DNA from: Aphidius gifuensis
Lineage: Eukaryota > Arthropoda > Insecta > Hymenoptera > Braconidae
DNA length: 64,000 bases
Reading direction: 5' to 3'
Assembly (NCBI RefSeq): GCF_014905175.1
Contig: NC_057792.1
Coordinates: forward strand, 8,432,001 to 8,496,000
This document shows, in pieces, positions 11,818-24,072 of the stretch (the stretch's first letter is position 1; every line of letters starts with the position of its first letter). The notes beneath the pieces are model-generated. The model was not told the DNA's origin. It did no database searches and saw only the letters and a list, made by a program, of their open reading frames with translations. Position numbers and translations under genes: made by a program.

Positions 11818-12300
11818 GCATAACGATTTAAAATAGGCCTAATCGATTGGTGATGATACCCTGAATACGAAAACAACAATGGCCGACCTAAAAACTGCAA
11901 GTTCCAACAAAAAAATAGCTAAAATAAGGTAAGTCAACTTACCTTATCGCATAAGGATTGTAACCAGGCCCAATCGATTAGTAGTAATGCCCGAAATATG
12001 AATGTAACAATGGCCGACAATTTATAAGGTACTTTTATGATAGCCGAGAAAAAAACTGCAAATTTAAAATGAAAAAAAAAAAATGAGGTAAGTGAACTTA
12101 CCTCATCACATAACGATTAAAGGTAAGTCCAATCGATCGGTAATGATGCCCTGAATATAAAAACAACAATGGCCGACCATTTAGAGGGAACTTTCTTGAT
12201 AAGTGACTTCGAATCTTAAGAACAAAGCAATTAACCTTGAGATTTGAAGTTTTTTGGTCGGCGAGTGATGAGGTAAGTTCACTAACCTCATTTTTTTTTT
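11818..12300. repeat. Three diverged tandem units with palindromic linkers
   Basis: Units at about 11818, 11949 and 12109 share cataacgatt, ccaatcgat, gatgccctgaata and acaatggccgac. They are separated by palindromes such as aggtaagtgaacttacct. The last unit is followed by a longer linker ending aggtaagttcactaacctca. Divergence between units is much greater than in the 7.5-kb array. Confidence 0.6.
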
Positions 12301-15300
12301 ATTTTAAATTTATTCTTTTGAGACATATATAGTGAGCCGCTATGTAAAATTTTCTTGTTCAATAAAAGCTCAGAGGTTTCACATATATTTCAATTCAATC
12401 AGATTTTCTGAAATAGAGTGTCCTGATCAAGAATCAGGGGAATACCCTGAGCATTTTTGCGTTCAGGATGTTTAGTTTCTTTTCCAGTCAATAATTATGT
12501 TCAATCAAATATCATCATTATCCATGTTTATAAACCAATTAAATATATTCTGATGCTAACAAATAAAAATATATCTCGTACTTTTATTCATTTTTTCTTT
12601 GTTTTGGGTCAGGGAAATTTATAGTATATTATAAAATGTTTGAACATCTAAAAAAAATAATTCAGTGTATCAATTCTTCATTTTGAAGCTATATATAACT
12701 AATTATATGTATATACACTAAATAAATTTTTATTAGTCTTTATTCAGCCAAATTATATTTTATGCTTTGTATTCTTCCATTCTCATTTCTCTGTCAAAAT
12801 CGAGAACAGGAACTATATCCGTGAGTGTGTGGAGTGCAATCCGTTTTAATATGTGTTAACATTAACGAAAAATTAGCATTTTACAAGAGTTCAAGTATGT
12901 CTTACACATGCCGTGGAAACGTTGTTTTTATTAAAGTTTCGTGCAAAAGAGCCATAGACCTTGCAGTATATATATTCAATGTTTCGAGGGCCGAGGATCA
13001 TATAGTATACCTTCTCATTATATTTCGTACACAAACTACATATTGCACCTTAAAAACACTCAACTAGCACTTCAAATCATTCAACAGTAAGCTGGTTTTC
13101 ATTGGGTTGCTTAATATTGCTGCTCAATGATTCAAGATGTGTTCATTCCATGAGAAATATTTGTTTTTGATATTACCTTTCGTGGCTTTCTTTTTTTATT
13201 TACATTAAATTTTTAACTCGTTCTTGTATTCACCGATGTGAAACCCATAGAAATTTTTTTATCACTAGTATTTTTTTGTCGTTACGTGTTAGTCTATTGT
13301 CACGAATCCTTCGTGGTATATGCCAATGTAAAATTAAAAAAAAAAAAAAAAAAAAAATTTCTTCAACAACGAAACAATACTAATACTTGGAATATCGTGA
13401 TTACTCAACTCCCATTATAATTAACACGCTCGATGGGTAAACTTTCCAGGTGGAAAGTGAGAGCATATATATTAAATAGTGGTATATCATATCCTCATTT
13501 ACAAGAATGCAAGTCGTTGCCACGAGCTTGCTTATCCATTCTTCAGTACGATCTTAAAATTCAATTTTATGTATTGAATTTTATGAAACGTAAAACAATT
13601 TCAAAAACATATGAAAATTATCAGAAAGTTCATTCACTATTGTTGTTGATAGTTACCAAAAGTTTACATCTGGACATTGTTATAATTTATTCATTTAACA
13701 ATAATCAACTAATTTTAAAATTGAGACATATAAAATTATTTATGAATATCAACTATCGGATTACAATCTGTGTGGTTGAGCCGTAATTAGTTGAGTTCTC
13801 ACAAAAGTTTTAACCATGTACAATTAGTTCCTTTAGTTTCCTCGGATCGTGATATAAAATCATTTGCTCGCGTAACTTTATGTTAAAAACATGGAAAAAA
13901 ATGCATACTTAAATGTGCATGCTCTCTTTTAGTTGGTGTAATTTCTTACGCCAAGATAATTGCAGCGATTAGCTCATTATACCCATCATCTTAGTTTTAA
14001 AAACAAACTTGTTTTTTTGCATTCATATTTACAATCTCAGTATATATTTATTTTATCAAATTATTCTCACTTTCTGTTTTTTTTTCTATGTGCTGAACAA
14101 TCATTAAATTGTGGGTAACTTTTTGAAACACATACTTCCCTTCTAATTTCATTTATTTTATATATTGTATTCATTAAGTTTACATTTCTACAATAGCTGT
14201 GAGCGAAAGGGGGAAGAAGGTTCTCCAATATTTTTACACACTGTTAAGCATTTAAAAATCATATGTGCCACTTGTAGTTTTTCAAAGTATTTTAAATGTT
14301 CTCGTTCTCGGTTCTTTTTTTTTAAATGACAAATTTTTAATTCGACCATAATAACGTAACTTTTGTTGTTTTAGTTGTGAATTTTCTGATATTTTTCAAT
14401 ACATTGACATACAATAAATCTCAATATATAAAAAACGAATACTTTTTAATGTGTATGCAACTCTTTTTACCATCAATACAATCTTGTTTATTTGATGGAT
14501 TATTAAAAAAAAAGTAGGGTGAATGTTGTCTTTAACGAATCGGTAATGTGATTCTTATACTACGTGCTGTTGAAAAAGTAAAAAAACAAACAAACAAGCA
14601 TGGAAATATTATTGAGAGAGAGAGAGAGAGAGAGAGAGGGAGAAAGAGTCTTGAAAATTATTCCAATACGAAACTCATCCCGGCGCGTTGGCGTCAAAGG
14701 AGCCAATTTAAAAAGCCCCATCCAAGATTATCAGCTTTGCCTTTCTGTTTTTTTTCTACTTGGAGCCATGCACATCCAAACGGAATTATCGTTGTGTACT
14801 TGGCTGGCAGAGTTAAAAGAAGAAATTGGTAAATTCAAGTAATTTATCCATCCATTAATAGCTATGAATCTTATTCTCTGTGAATTATTTAACTTATTTC
14901 TCTACCTTGCGGTTGAATCAAATCTTCAACTTATTTTTTTATAAAATTGATATATTATTTTTTCTTATGATTATATATGCACTACCGTTATTATCGGTGG
15001 GGTTTATCAATGTCATTTTTCGTGTACGAAGTAGTTGTAAAAAACTTTATAAAAGAGACATACTGAGCTTCTTATTACTCATAACAGCGCAAATCGTGTT
15101 TCAATCTACATGTGATTATAATAAAAAAATATAAATATATTCTGGCGATTCCAATGCAAATGCACCTATAATCTTGGAGAGATATTTAAGTTAAATTGCC
15201 TGATGTTATTGTTAACTGCTACACGTTTTAGCTAATGTTTTTTTTATTCTTACATAGCGTGTCTTTTTTGTTTAGCCACTTATGAAATAAAATATGTGCA

Positions 15301-15643
15301 CGCTATGCCCACATGACGACAACAGATGGTGAATCGAATATATCAGACGGTATTATTATTTGATTTTTTGACTTGTTAACACTATAGCTATATCAATAAC
15401 CAAGAATGTTAGCACCTTTCTAACAAATATTATTATTTAATATATTTTTTTTAAGAAATAGATATTCAAAAAGTCAAAAGAAATTCATAAAATAGGATAA
15501 TTAAACGTTTAAAAGTTTTATTATTTTCGTTATGTTGTTATTTAATACAATTTTGAACACCTTGGAGATTTGGAATTAGTTAAACAATATGAAAAAGATG
15601 TAAAAAAATAGATTAATGAAATAAAAATATTGAATTTTTAACA
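12301..15643. other. Unexplained A+T-rich stretch
   Basis: Several frames of 60-120 codons occur (12825-13067, 13433-13786, 14880-15134) but none has a domain I recognise, consistent codon use or flanking splice signals I trust. It may be unique host intergenic or intronic DNA, since no foldback or satellite structure is apparent here. Confidence 0.4.
14614..14638. repeat. (GA)n microsatellite
   Basis: Twelve uninterrupted GA dinucleotides followed by ggga. No associated element structure. Confidence 0.9.
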
Positions 15644-15760
15644 CTAGGTCATACCCACGCTTCGCACGTTTGTGGACTTATGTTTGTAAATAGCCATTCA
15701 TAAATATTTCTAAACAACGATATCATAAAATTATAAATTTATTATTCAAACAACATAATT
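15644..15760 (-). mobile_element. Helitron 3' end (copy D), partial
   Basis: On the minus strand, acgtgcgaagcgtgggtatg is followed by acCTAG (15644-15647) with T beyond, the hairpin-CTAG-T arrangement of Helitron 3' ends. The 5' end cannot be placed to the right, where a tandem repeat begins at 15877. Confidence 0.4.
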
Positions 15761-15876
15761 TTCCTAAATGTTTCATAAATTAATTTTGATTATTTTTATT
15801 TTTTTTGCAATTTTATATTTCTCGTGACTTGGCATTTTTTAATACGTGTTATATTTATCAAAAAATTATTATTATT

Positions 15877-17146
15877 AAATTAATAAAAAGCTATGGAAAA
15901 AATTTTAGCTAAGGAAAGGAGGTTGCCTACATGTTAATTTCTTTGGCTAAATTAATTCTGTATAAATTAACATGTGACAACTTCCTTTCTTTAGCTACCA
16001 TTTTTCCTATGACCATTTATTTATTTAAATTAATAAAAAGCTATGGAAAAAATTTTAGCTAAAGAAAGGAGGTTGCCTACATGTTAATTTCTTTGGCTAA
16101 ATCAATTCTGTATAAATTAACATGTGACAACTTCCTTTCCTTAGCTAATATTTTTTCCATAGCTTTTTGTTTATTTAAATTAATAAAAAGCATGGGAAAA
16201 ATTTTAGCTAAGGAAAGTAGGTTAGAGATGCACACGAGACGAGACCAGTCTCGGCACTTTCTCGTCTCGTCTCACGAACTCAAGACGAGACCGAGACGAG
16301 ACTGACAATTTTTGAGGCGAGACGAGACCGAGACAATACTAGCATTAGTCCGAGACTTCTCGCGGGACTCTCGCGAGAGTCTCGCCGTGTCATCAATAAT
16401 ATCAAATTTGGTTTTCTCAATTTTTTTTTTTTTTTTTTGTGGTGCCTTTTTTAGTATTAAGTTTTTATACATATTGCATCTATATAATAACTATAAACAA
16501 ACAAAAAAATATATAAAATGAATAAAAATTAAATTGAAATCCAGCTTAATTTAAAAAAATAATGGTAAATTATATTTTGATTTAGACGTACGAAATAAAT
16601 AAAGAACATCTTCATTATATATGTTAAATCAAAGTATAAATAAGCATTTTTTTTTTAATTTAAACTTGATTTATTTATTATTAATTTATATTCATTTTAT
16701 ATATTTTTTTTGTTTGTTGTTCAGTACAATCGATACGTAATTTTTGAGTTAAAATAAATGCAATATTCATTGTTAATTAATAATTGGAAAAAAACTAATA
16801 AAGTACTCATACGTTATAAAAGAATAAAAAAAAAAAAAAAAATATTTTATATGCATATATTACAAGAATGTATATATTTAAAAATGTTGTATTGATAATA
16901 AAAAAAAAAGTTTACTTTTGTTCACTTTATATTTATACAGCCGAGACTAGACGAGACTCCGATTTTTTTTACTCGAGACGAGACCGAGACGAGACTCTGA
17001 TTTTTCAGCCGAGACGATACCGAGACGAGACTGTTGTTTTGGTCATTTTTCGAGACCGAGGCGAGACTCGATCAAATCTCGTCTCGTGTCCATCTCTAAA
17101 GGAGGTTGCCTACATGTTAATTTCTTTGGCTAAATCATCTCTGTGG
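15877..17146. repeat. 150-bp self-complementary tandem repeat, interrupted
   Basis: Units start aaattaataaaaagc at 15877, 16027 and 16177 (period 150). Each unit is itself a foldback: gctatggaaaaaattttagc near its start pairs with gctaatattttttccatagc near its end (clearest in unit 2). Unit 3 is split by the hAT-like element 16222-17097 and resumes at 17098. Confidence 0.8.
16222..17097. mobile_element. hAT-like element with gagacgagacc satellite arms
   Basis: Ends TTAGAGATGCACACGAGACG and the inverse of AGAGATGGACACGAGACG form the inverted termini. The flanks aaagtagg (16214-16221) and aaaggagg (17098-17105) are an 8-bp duplication with one mismatch; uninterrupted copies of the surrounding 150-bp repeat show the empty site aaggaaaggaggttgcc. 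Subterminal arms are arrays of cgagacgagac words; the middle is plain A+T-rich DNA without coding. Eight-bp duplication and TAGAGATG-type ends indicate the hAT superfamily. Confidence 0.8.
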
Positions 17147-17238
17147 ACTTTTCTTGATCTACGAAAACTTTTTTATCAATGTGGAGAATATAAATATCTT
17201 CGTTCCTACATGTATCGAGTGAGAGGATGAAAATTACA

Positions 17239-18430
17239 CCCAGGTAGGATCCCACAAGGGTGAACGGCCGTGCCAGGCTTGTTACAAGCTTGTGTTTCCT
17301 AGCCTTGGTAGACTAGAATGTGCCTAGCTTGGCACAGAGAATTTTTCCAACCATTGCACCAGACTTGTTCATCTAGGCTTGTACCAAGCCTGTGTTGATT
17401 GTTATTTACAAGCCTCACACAACGTTAAAAATTCCAAGCTCGTGTCAAGCTTGTATTTACAGTCATTGCACAAGACTTGTTATTCCAGGCTTGTACCAAG
17501 CCTGTATTTACAGTCATTGCACAAGACTTGTTAGTCCAGGCTTGTACCAAGCTTATGTCAATCGGTAATTCCAAGCCTTGAACAAGGTTGAAATTTCCAA
17601 GCTCGTGTCAAGCCTGTATTACAGTCATTGCACAAGGCTTGTTAGTCCAGGCTTGTACCAAGCCTGTGTCAATCGTTAATTCCAAGCCTCACACAAGGTT
17701 AAAAATTCCAAGCTCGTATCAAGCCTGTATTTACAATCACTAGACAAGCCTTGTTAATCCAGGCTTGACACAAGACTGTCCCCTTGATTTTTCCCGCCCT
17801 CACACGAGCCTTGTAACACAGCCTTGTGTCAAGCTGGTGCCCATTGTTCCACCAAGCCCGACACGAGACTTGACTTAAGCATATATTTAACTCAAAAAAA
17901 AAAAATTATAGTAATTAGATATATATAAATTGAATATAAATTTCAAATAAAAATTATCAGGCTTTGACTATTGTGTGAGGCAGTCGCAAGGACTGTGTGT
18001 TCAGTTCCAATAGAATTTATTTATATGAAAAATTTTGACGACCACTTTCATCAATACCCCGATGGTCGACATGATAGTGCATTGGACTTCCACGTGAGAA
18101 GCCCCGGATCGATCCCGCGTCGCGTCCCTAGTTTTTCGTTTAATTATTATCGTTTAATAGAATTGACTGAATTAAAAAATAACAATGTTGGAATTAATAA
18201 ATTAACAATTATAATAGATTAACCATAATAATTTATTTATATTTTTTTTTAAATTGTTTTCGGAAGCTTGTGTCAAGCCCGAGGCACAAGCCTTGGCACA
18301 AGGCTGGAATACGAGTCTTGACACGAGGCTGGGACACGAGCCTTGGCACAAGGCTTGTCATCAAGCTTGTAACATAGGCACATTTCCAATCACTTAACAA
18401 CCTTGGCACAATCGTTTACTCCTACCTGGG
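17239..18430. mobile_element. CCCAGGTAGGA-terminated caagcct satellite element
   Basis: Starts CCCAGGTAGGATCCC and ends with the inverse (tcctacctggg); CA flanks both ends. The left arm holds roughly 113-bp tandem units (attgcacaagacttgtta, tccaggcttgtaccaagcct, ccaagctcgtgtcaagcctg). The right arm is a shorter inverted set of the same words (ttggcacaaggctt). A central tRNA-like module lies at 18056. Very similar to 52423-53801 and, inverted, to 22360-23210. No coding sequence. Confidence 0.75.
18056..18127 (+). other. tRNA-like module
   Basis: The A-box-like tggtcgacatgatagtgc is followed by ttggacttccacgtgaga (anticodon-arm-like) and the B-box-like ccggatcgatcccgc. Order and spacing are those of a tRNA. 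Three further copies sit in the related elements at 22729, 53404 and 55229. Confidence 0.6.
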
Positions 18431-18590
18431 CAGAGATTATGTGAAATTATGCAAACACTAGAGCATTGTTAAGTGTGCTGTGGTGCTATGTTTTTCTTTG
18501 TGTCGGATAACTTGTGTGCCGCGTGTAGTTTTGTGAATAGGTAGACAAAAAAAAAAACAAAAAAATTTCAAAAGAATTAGTCAGCAACTC

Positions 18591-20389
18591 CCCGAGTAGA
18601 AATTCAGGTCAGGTTCGGATCAAGCCCTGATCAGGCTTGCCTGATTTCAAATCCAATCTGGATCCAGATACTGGATCCGAACCTGATCAGGATGTAACGC
18701 TTTTTCGTAAGGTTTGGATCCAGAATGGATCAGGATACCTGATCAGGCTGTAGTAAAGATACATGATCCATAATGGATCCAGATACTGGATCCGAACCTG
18801 ATCAGGATGTAACGCTTTTTCGTAAGGTTCGGATCCAGAATGGATCAGGATACCTGATCAGGCTGTGGTAAAGATACATGATCCATAATGGATCCAGATT
18901 CCGGATCAAAACTGGATCAGGATACATGATTTATTCAAAAAAAAAAAAAAAAATTAATAATTTCAAATTTATTTTTTTTTTTAATTTGAAATCTAACGCT
19001 TAACAGAATACAGATAAACTTTATTATTACAAACTGACCTAATTGATAATTTACCTAACTAATTATTGCTACGACCGGGGTTCGAACCCTTCGACACGGG
19101 ATTACAACGCTAGTACTTGACACGCTCGGCCATTGAGGCATTCGATAATTCGTACTAACTTTTTGTCCTCATAGGTTCTACAAATTGCCTGGTCAGGATA
19201 GCATCAGGCCATCTCTATTTTATCCTTAATAGGGATAGCCTGATCCATTCTGGAACAAGACTGGATCAAGAAAAAATTATTTGAAAAAAAAATAAATTCA
19301 ATAATTTTTTCTTGATCAAGATTTGATCAGAATGGATCAACTACTCTATTAAGGATAAAATACAGATAACCTGATGCTATCCTGATCAACAATTATAAAA
19401 TAAAAGACGCAAAATTTGATACTTGTTTCTTCATCCATTTTGGATCCAGCTAACCTTACTTTATCCTTAATAGAGTAGCCTGATCCATTCCGGATCAAAT
19501 CTTGATCAAGAAAAAATTATTTGAAAAAAAAATAAATGCAATAATTTTTTCTTGATCAAGATTTGATCCAGAATGGATCAGGCTACTCTATTAAGGATAA
19601 AATACAGATAGCCTGATTCTATCCTGATCAGGCAATTTGTAAAATTCAAAGACGCAAATTTGATACTTTTTTCTTTATCCATTTTGGATCCAGCTAGCCT
19701 TACTTTATCCTTAATAGAGTAGCCTGATCCATTCCGGATCAAATCTTGATCAAGAAAAAATTATTTGAAACAAAAGTAAATGCAATAATTTTTTCTTGAT
19801 CAAGATTTGATCCAGAATGGATCAAGCTACTCTATTAAGGATAAAATACAGATAGCCTGATGCTATCCTGATCAGGCAATTTGTAAAATTCAAAGACGCA
19901 AAATTTGATACTTTTTTCTATATCCATTTTGGATCCAGCTAGCCTTACTCTATCCTTAATAGAGTAGCCTGATCCATTCTGGATCAAATCTTGATCAAGA
20001 AAAAATTATTTGAAAAAAAAATAAATTCAATAATTTTTTCTTGATCAAGATTTGATCCAGAATATATCAGGCTACTCTATTAAGGATAAAATACAGATAG
20101 CCTGATGCTATCTTGATCAGGCCATTCCTACTCTATCTTTAATAGGGATAGCTTGATCCAGTCCGGATCAGGACTTGATCAAGATGAAATTATTTAAAAA
20201 TTAAATAAATTTAATACTTTTATCTTGATCAAGTCCTGATCCGGACTGGATCTAATTAGAAAAAGATGTAGGTGCCTGATCCAGGCTTGATCAGGATGTG
20301 CTAGAGTTACTTGAATAGGGATAGCCTTACGATATCCTCATCAGGCCTGGATCAGTGTTCAGGCTATCCTGAACAAGTTTCTACTCGGG
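18591..20389. mobile_element. CCCGAGTAGAAA-terminated gatcc satellite element
   Basis: Ends CCCGAGTAGAAATTCAGG and the inverse of CCCGAGTAGAAACTTG, both flanked by TC (2-bp duplication). Subterminal words are ggatccagat and cctgatcagg. From about 19200 on there are roughly 242-bp units (ccattttggatccagctagc at about 19434, 19676 and 19919), each holding an A+T-rich hairpin bounded by ttgatcaagaaaaaatt and its complement. A minus-strand tRNA-like module lies at 19070. The related element 39942-41839 is in the opposite orientation. Confidence 0.75.
19070..19143 (-). other. tRNA-like module
   Basis: Minus strand: tggccgagcgtgtcaagtac (A-box-like, Ser/Leu-type) and gggttcgaaccccgg (B-box-like, almost a perfect T-arm). 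Closest match within the window is 40722-40792. Confidence 0.6.
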
Positions 20390-20845
20390 TCAGTGAATGA
20401 GAAAAGGAGAAAAATAGCTTTATCGCATGAAACGAAACAAAAGCCTAACTAACACAGGGACAAAAAAGCAAAACTGAGGGTGAATTGAGAAGACTATCTC
20501 CGGGGCACACATGCAATAGATTTAACTGCTTTCTAGCAGAATTGCTTTTACTGAATTTTTTTAATTCATTGACGTAGAGCTGCAGAATAACTTTCTGTCC
20601 TGATTGCTGATTCACTAAAATTTTCTATAGTTTACTACAGTAAAAATTAATCGAAAAAAAATTTTTATAAATTTATCCTGATAGTATTCTTGTCAGAATT
20701 GGATCAGGCTTCCTTATTAAAAATACGTTAAGATTTCCTGTTTTTTTTCTGAACAGGATTAAATAAGTATCCTGACCAGGTTTGGAATAGGAATGAGTCC
20801 AGTTTCGTGAATAGGGAATTCTGATCTGTTTCTAATCAGGTCAGA
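20390..20845. other. Remnant of another CCCGAGTG-type element
   Basis: From about 20675 the words cctgatagt, ggatcaggcttcc and ttctaatcagg are of the cctgatcagg kind. The sequence resumes after the 20846-26216 insertion as gaggtcaaatagggcatcat and ends tttacactcagg at 26255, which is the inverse of the 7399 left terminus with two changes. The left end of this remnant cannot be found. Confidence 0.45.
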
Positions 20846-21339
20846 CCCGCATGGAAAAAATATGACTGGGAAATATATCTATTTGGCCTTCAAAATATAT
20901 CTTGTATTCATATTATAGTTTCTGGATATATTCTGACATTTTTTCAGTTACAACCTTTTGATTATAACCTACTAATATATATTGATTATAATAAGATAGA
21001 TATTTTATGAATATATTTGTTGAATGGCTACTTTGGTGAAATCTTTTTTTTATTCTGAAAACGATAAAGTAGATCACAATAAAGAGTGTCTTTTCGAAAA
21101 AATTGAAATATACTCATTTTTTCTGGAGATACAGGCAATAAAGCATAATGTGTTCACTTTGTTGACACTAGTCAGTAAGAGGTTTGGCTACTTTGGTAAC
21201 ATTTTTTATGTCACAGATCGAGCCAATTCTCCTATTAGATATACATACTAATGTCACAAAAGAAGCCACATGGTATATTAAAATGAGTTTATAGGAATAA
21301 ATATATTATTTGTCTATATTCGTGCCTTTTTTTATACCA

Positions 21340-22359
21340 AATATCGAAGTCCACGAAATTTTGTTCAGACCTATATAATTGAAGTTTAGGTGAAAAAATT
21401 TTACTAGTAATTAGTATTGATTCGAGAAAAGTTAAGACTATAGTGTTTGAAAAAAAATTCGTATCATCTTCAAATTTTTTTCACTGTCACCAATCTATGC
21501 ACCTGATAGGAAATTCAACGAACTGTCCAAGCTGTCCAAGGACTTGGAAGCTTTCGAAAAAGTTATATTCCAAAAGGGCGTATTGAATTTTACTGGATAT
21601 CTCTAATTCTAGTCATTGAATGTCGTGTATTCTTTGTTTCTGTAGTAAATTCTCAAGAGTAAAGGACAAATTTCTGAATCGTCGTGTTTCCATAGTTCGA
21701 ATTTTTTTTTTCAATTATTGCTCGGGTCAGGGTTGGAAATGGTAAGACTAAAGTAATAGAACAAATCTTAACAGTTTTCAATCTGATTTTCGTGATTTCT
21801 GTTATTTCTCTGTCACCAATCTATACACCGAATCAGAATTTTGAGTTTCAGTCAGTCAGACTAAAGAACACAAACTGACCAAGAAACTTAAAGCTTTTAC
21901 ACAAGCTATATTCGAATAGGGCGTATCGAATATGAAAGGAAACCTCTAATTCTTGCCAATGCGTGTTGTGTATTCTTTGTTTTTATGGTAAGTACTTCAG
22001 AGTAGCAGACGAATTTCTGAATCATCACATCTCCATAGTTTTTGATTTTTTCTTTCAATCATTGCTCGGTTCAGGGTCAGAAATGTTGAGACTAAAGTAA
22101 GAGAACGAATCTCAAGAGTTTTCGATCACATTCACGTGATTTCTGTCATTTCTCTGTCATCAATCTATACACCTGATCAAAATTCTGAGTTTCAGTCAGT
22201 CAGACTCAAAAACAGAAACTTACCAATAACTAACAGTCCAAGGAACTAAAAGCTTTCAGAAAAGTTATATTTGAACAGGGTGTATTAAATATGACAGAAA
22301 ATCTCTAATACTAGTCAAAGGATGTCGTGTTAGCTTTTTTTTTGTGGTAAGTTTTTTAG
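21340..22359. repeat. Three diverged ~330-345-bp tandem units
   Basis: The landmark tgtcaccaatctatacac recurs at about 21485, 21811 and 22156. Shared downstream words are tcagtcagactaaaga, aaagctttc, gaaggcgtatt-like, and ttgctcgg-tcagggt. A fourth, partial unit resumes after the nested element (ttgctccggtcagggtcatg at 23268). Not coding: frames are broken in all units. Confidence 0.6.
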
Positions 22360-23210
22360 CACAGGTAGGAGTAAACGATTGTGCCAGGCCTGGCACAAGC
22401 TTGTGCACAAGGCTCACATGCTTGTGTCTAGCTTGTGCTACAAGCTCGTGCCAAGGTTGTTAAGTGATTGAAAATGTGCCTATGTTACAAGCTTGATGAC
22501 AAGCCTTGTGCCAAGGCTCGTGTCCCAGCCTCGTGTCAAGACTCGTATTCCAGCCTTGTGCCAAGGCTCGTGCCTCGAGCTTGACTCAAGCTTCCAAAAA
22601 CAATTTTAAAAAAAATATAAATAAATTATTATGGTTAATCTATTATTATTGTTAATTTAATAATTCCGACATTGTTATTTTTTAATTCAGACAATTTTAT
22701 TAAACGATAATAATTAAACGAAAAACTAGGGACGCGGCGCGGGATCGATCCGGGGCCTCTCACGTGGAAGTCCAATGCACTATCATGTTGACCATCGGGG
22801 TATTGATAAAAGTGGTCGTCAAAATTTTTTATATAAATAAATTCTATTGAGACTAAACAAACAGTCTTCGCGAATGCCTCACACGATAGTCAAAGCCTGA
22901 TAATTTTTATTTGAAATTTATATTAAATTTATATATCTAATTACCATAATTTTTTTTTTTTGAGTTAAATATATGCATAAGTCAAGTCTCGTGTCGGGCT
23001 TGGTGAAACAATGGGCACCAGCTTGAAACAAGGCTGTATTACGAGGCTCGTGTGGGGGCGGGAAAAATCAAGGGGACAGTCTTGTGTCGAGCCTGGATTA
23101 ACAAGGCTTGTCTAGTGACTGAAAAACAGGCTTGACACAATTTTGAAATTTTTAATCTTGTGTGAGGCTTGGAACTAACGATTAACACAGGCTTGGTACC
23201 TAAAATCTTG
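22360..23210. mobile_element. caagcct satellite element, truncated at one end
   Basis: Starts CACAGGTAGGAGTAAACGA and proceeds with the same words as the right arm of 17239-18430 in inverse orientation. The opposite terminus with cctacctggg is missing. Comparison with neighbouring 345-bp units puts the junction near 23210, with AG on both sides. It carries the minus-strand tRNA-like module at 22729. Confidence 0.6.
22729..22803 (-). other. tRNA-like module
   Basis: Minus-strand copy of the 18056 module: gatggtcaacatgatagtgc, then ttggacttccacgtgagagg and cccggatcgatcccgcgcc. Differences from the other copies are few. Confidence 0.55.
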
Positions 23211-24072
23211 AGTACCAAGTAATGAATTGCCAATTGTCAGTAGTTTTTGACTTGTGTTCTTTACTATTGCTCCGGTCAGGGTCATGAAATGAACGAATTT
23301 TATTAATTTTAACGCCAATCCAAGTTCAAAGATACCTCATTCTACAGGTGAACAAAGTTTTTTGAAGAAACTGGCTATTTCTGGGACTGTTATGATGTCT
23401 CTGATCCTCTTATTACGAAAATCATTGTTACCATTTAAGCCACACATCAGTAACTAAATGTTACCAAACTAGCCGGATGGTATTTACTGACCAGTTTCGT
23501 AACTGTCACCAAACAGTACAATCGGTCACGAAGCGTACAGTTCCGTGACTCACCTTGTTGACAGCAATTAATTCATAGATATGATGTCTATATAGTATCT
23601 TTCGATATACATAACTTCTTGATAACGTTTCCAATCGATTCAAATAACGTTTTATTGTCAAACTGTCATTTGAAATCTTTAAAGTCAAAGTATACTGAAT
23701 GTTTTAGTTTTTTTACCATTCTTTTGTCTTTATATTCATAGTTAATATTTCTAACTTCTTTCATTATAATCGTTATCGGTCGAAACAACTTTAGAAGTCA
23801 TCTTAAATGTTTGTAGTCCTTTAACTACTCAATTATCGAGGTTTTTCACTATTCCTAATGAAACGGCTCCTTTCGTGACAATCACCAATCTAGCCAAGAG
23901 TCACCAAAGTAGCCACTTGACTCCCAAAATTGTCACCAAAGTAGCCACTAGACAGATATATACAAATATATATTTTAAATATTTTTGAAACTTCAATACA
24001 TGCAAAATATAAAACAGCTATACAAGCTATACTTATCTCAAAAATATACTATGGGATATATATTGGAAATAT
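23211..24072. other. Inner sequence of the 20846-26216 element
   Basis: Contains the end of the interrupted 345-bp unit and wording that mirrors the start of the element (gtcaccaaagtagcc). No frame of note; 23506-23688 minus has 60 codons without any recognisable domain. Confidence 0.4.

Noticed and set aside
14548..14842. Two overlapping ORFs with Arg/Glu runs
   Set aside because: The charged run is the translation of the (GA)n microsatellite; the remainder has no recognisable domain.
18056..18127. A functional tRNA gene
   Set aside because: Tempting because of A- and B-box-like parts, but stems are imperfect, the same module is repeated in related elements, and no isotype can be assigned.
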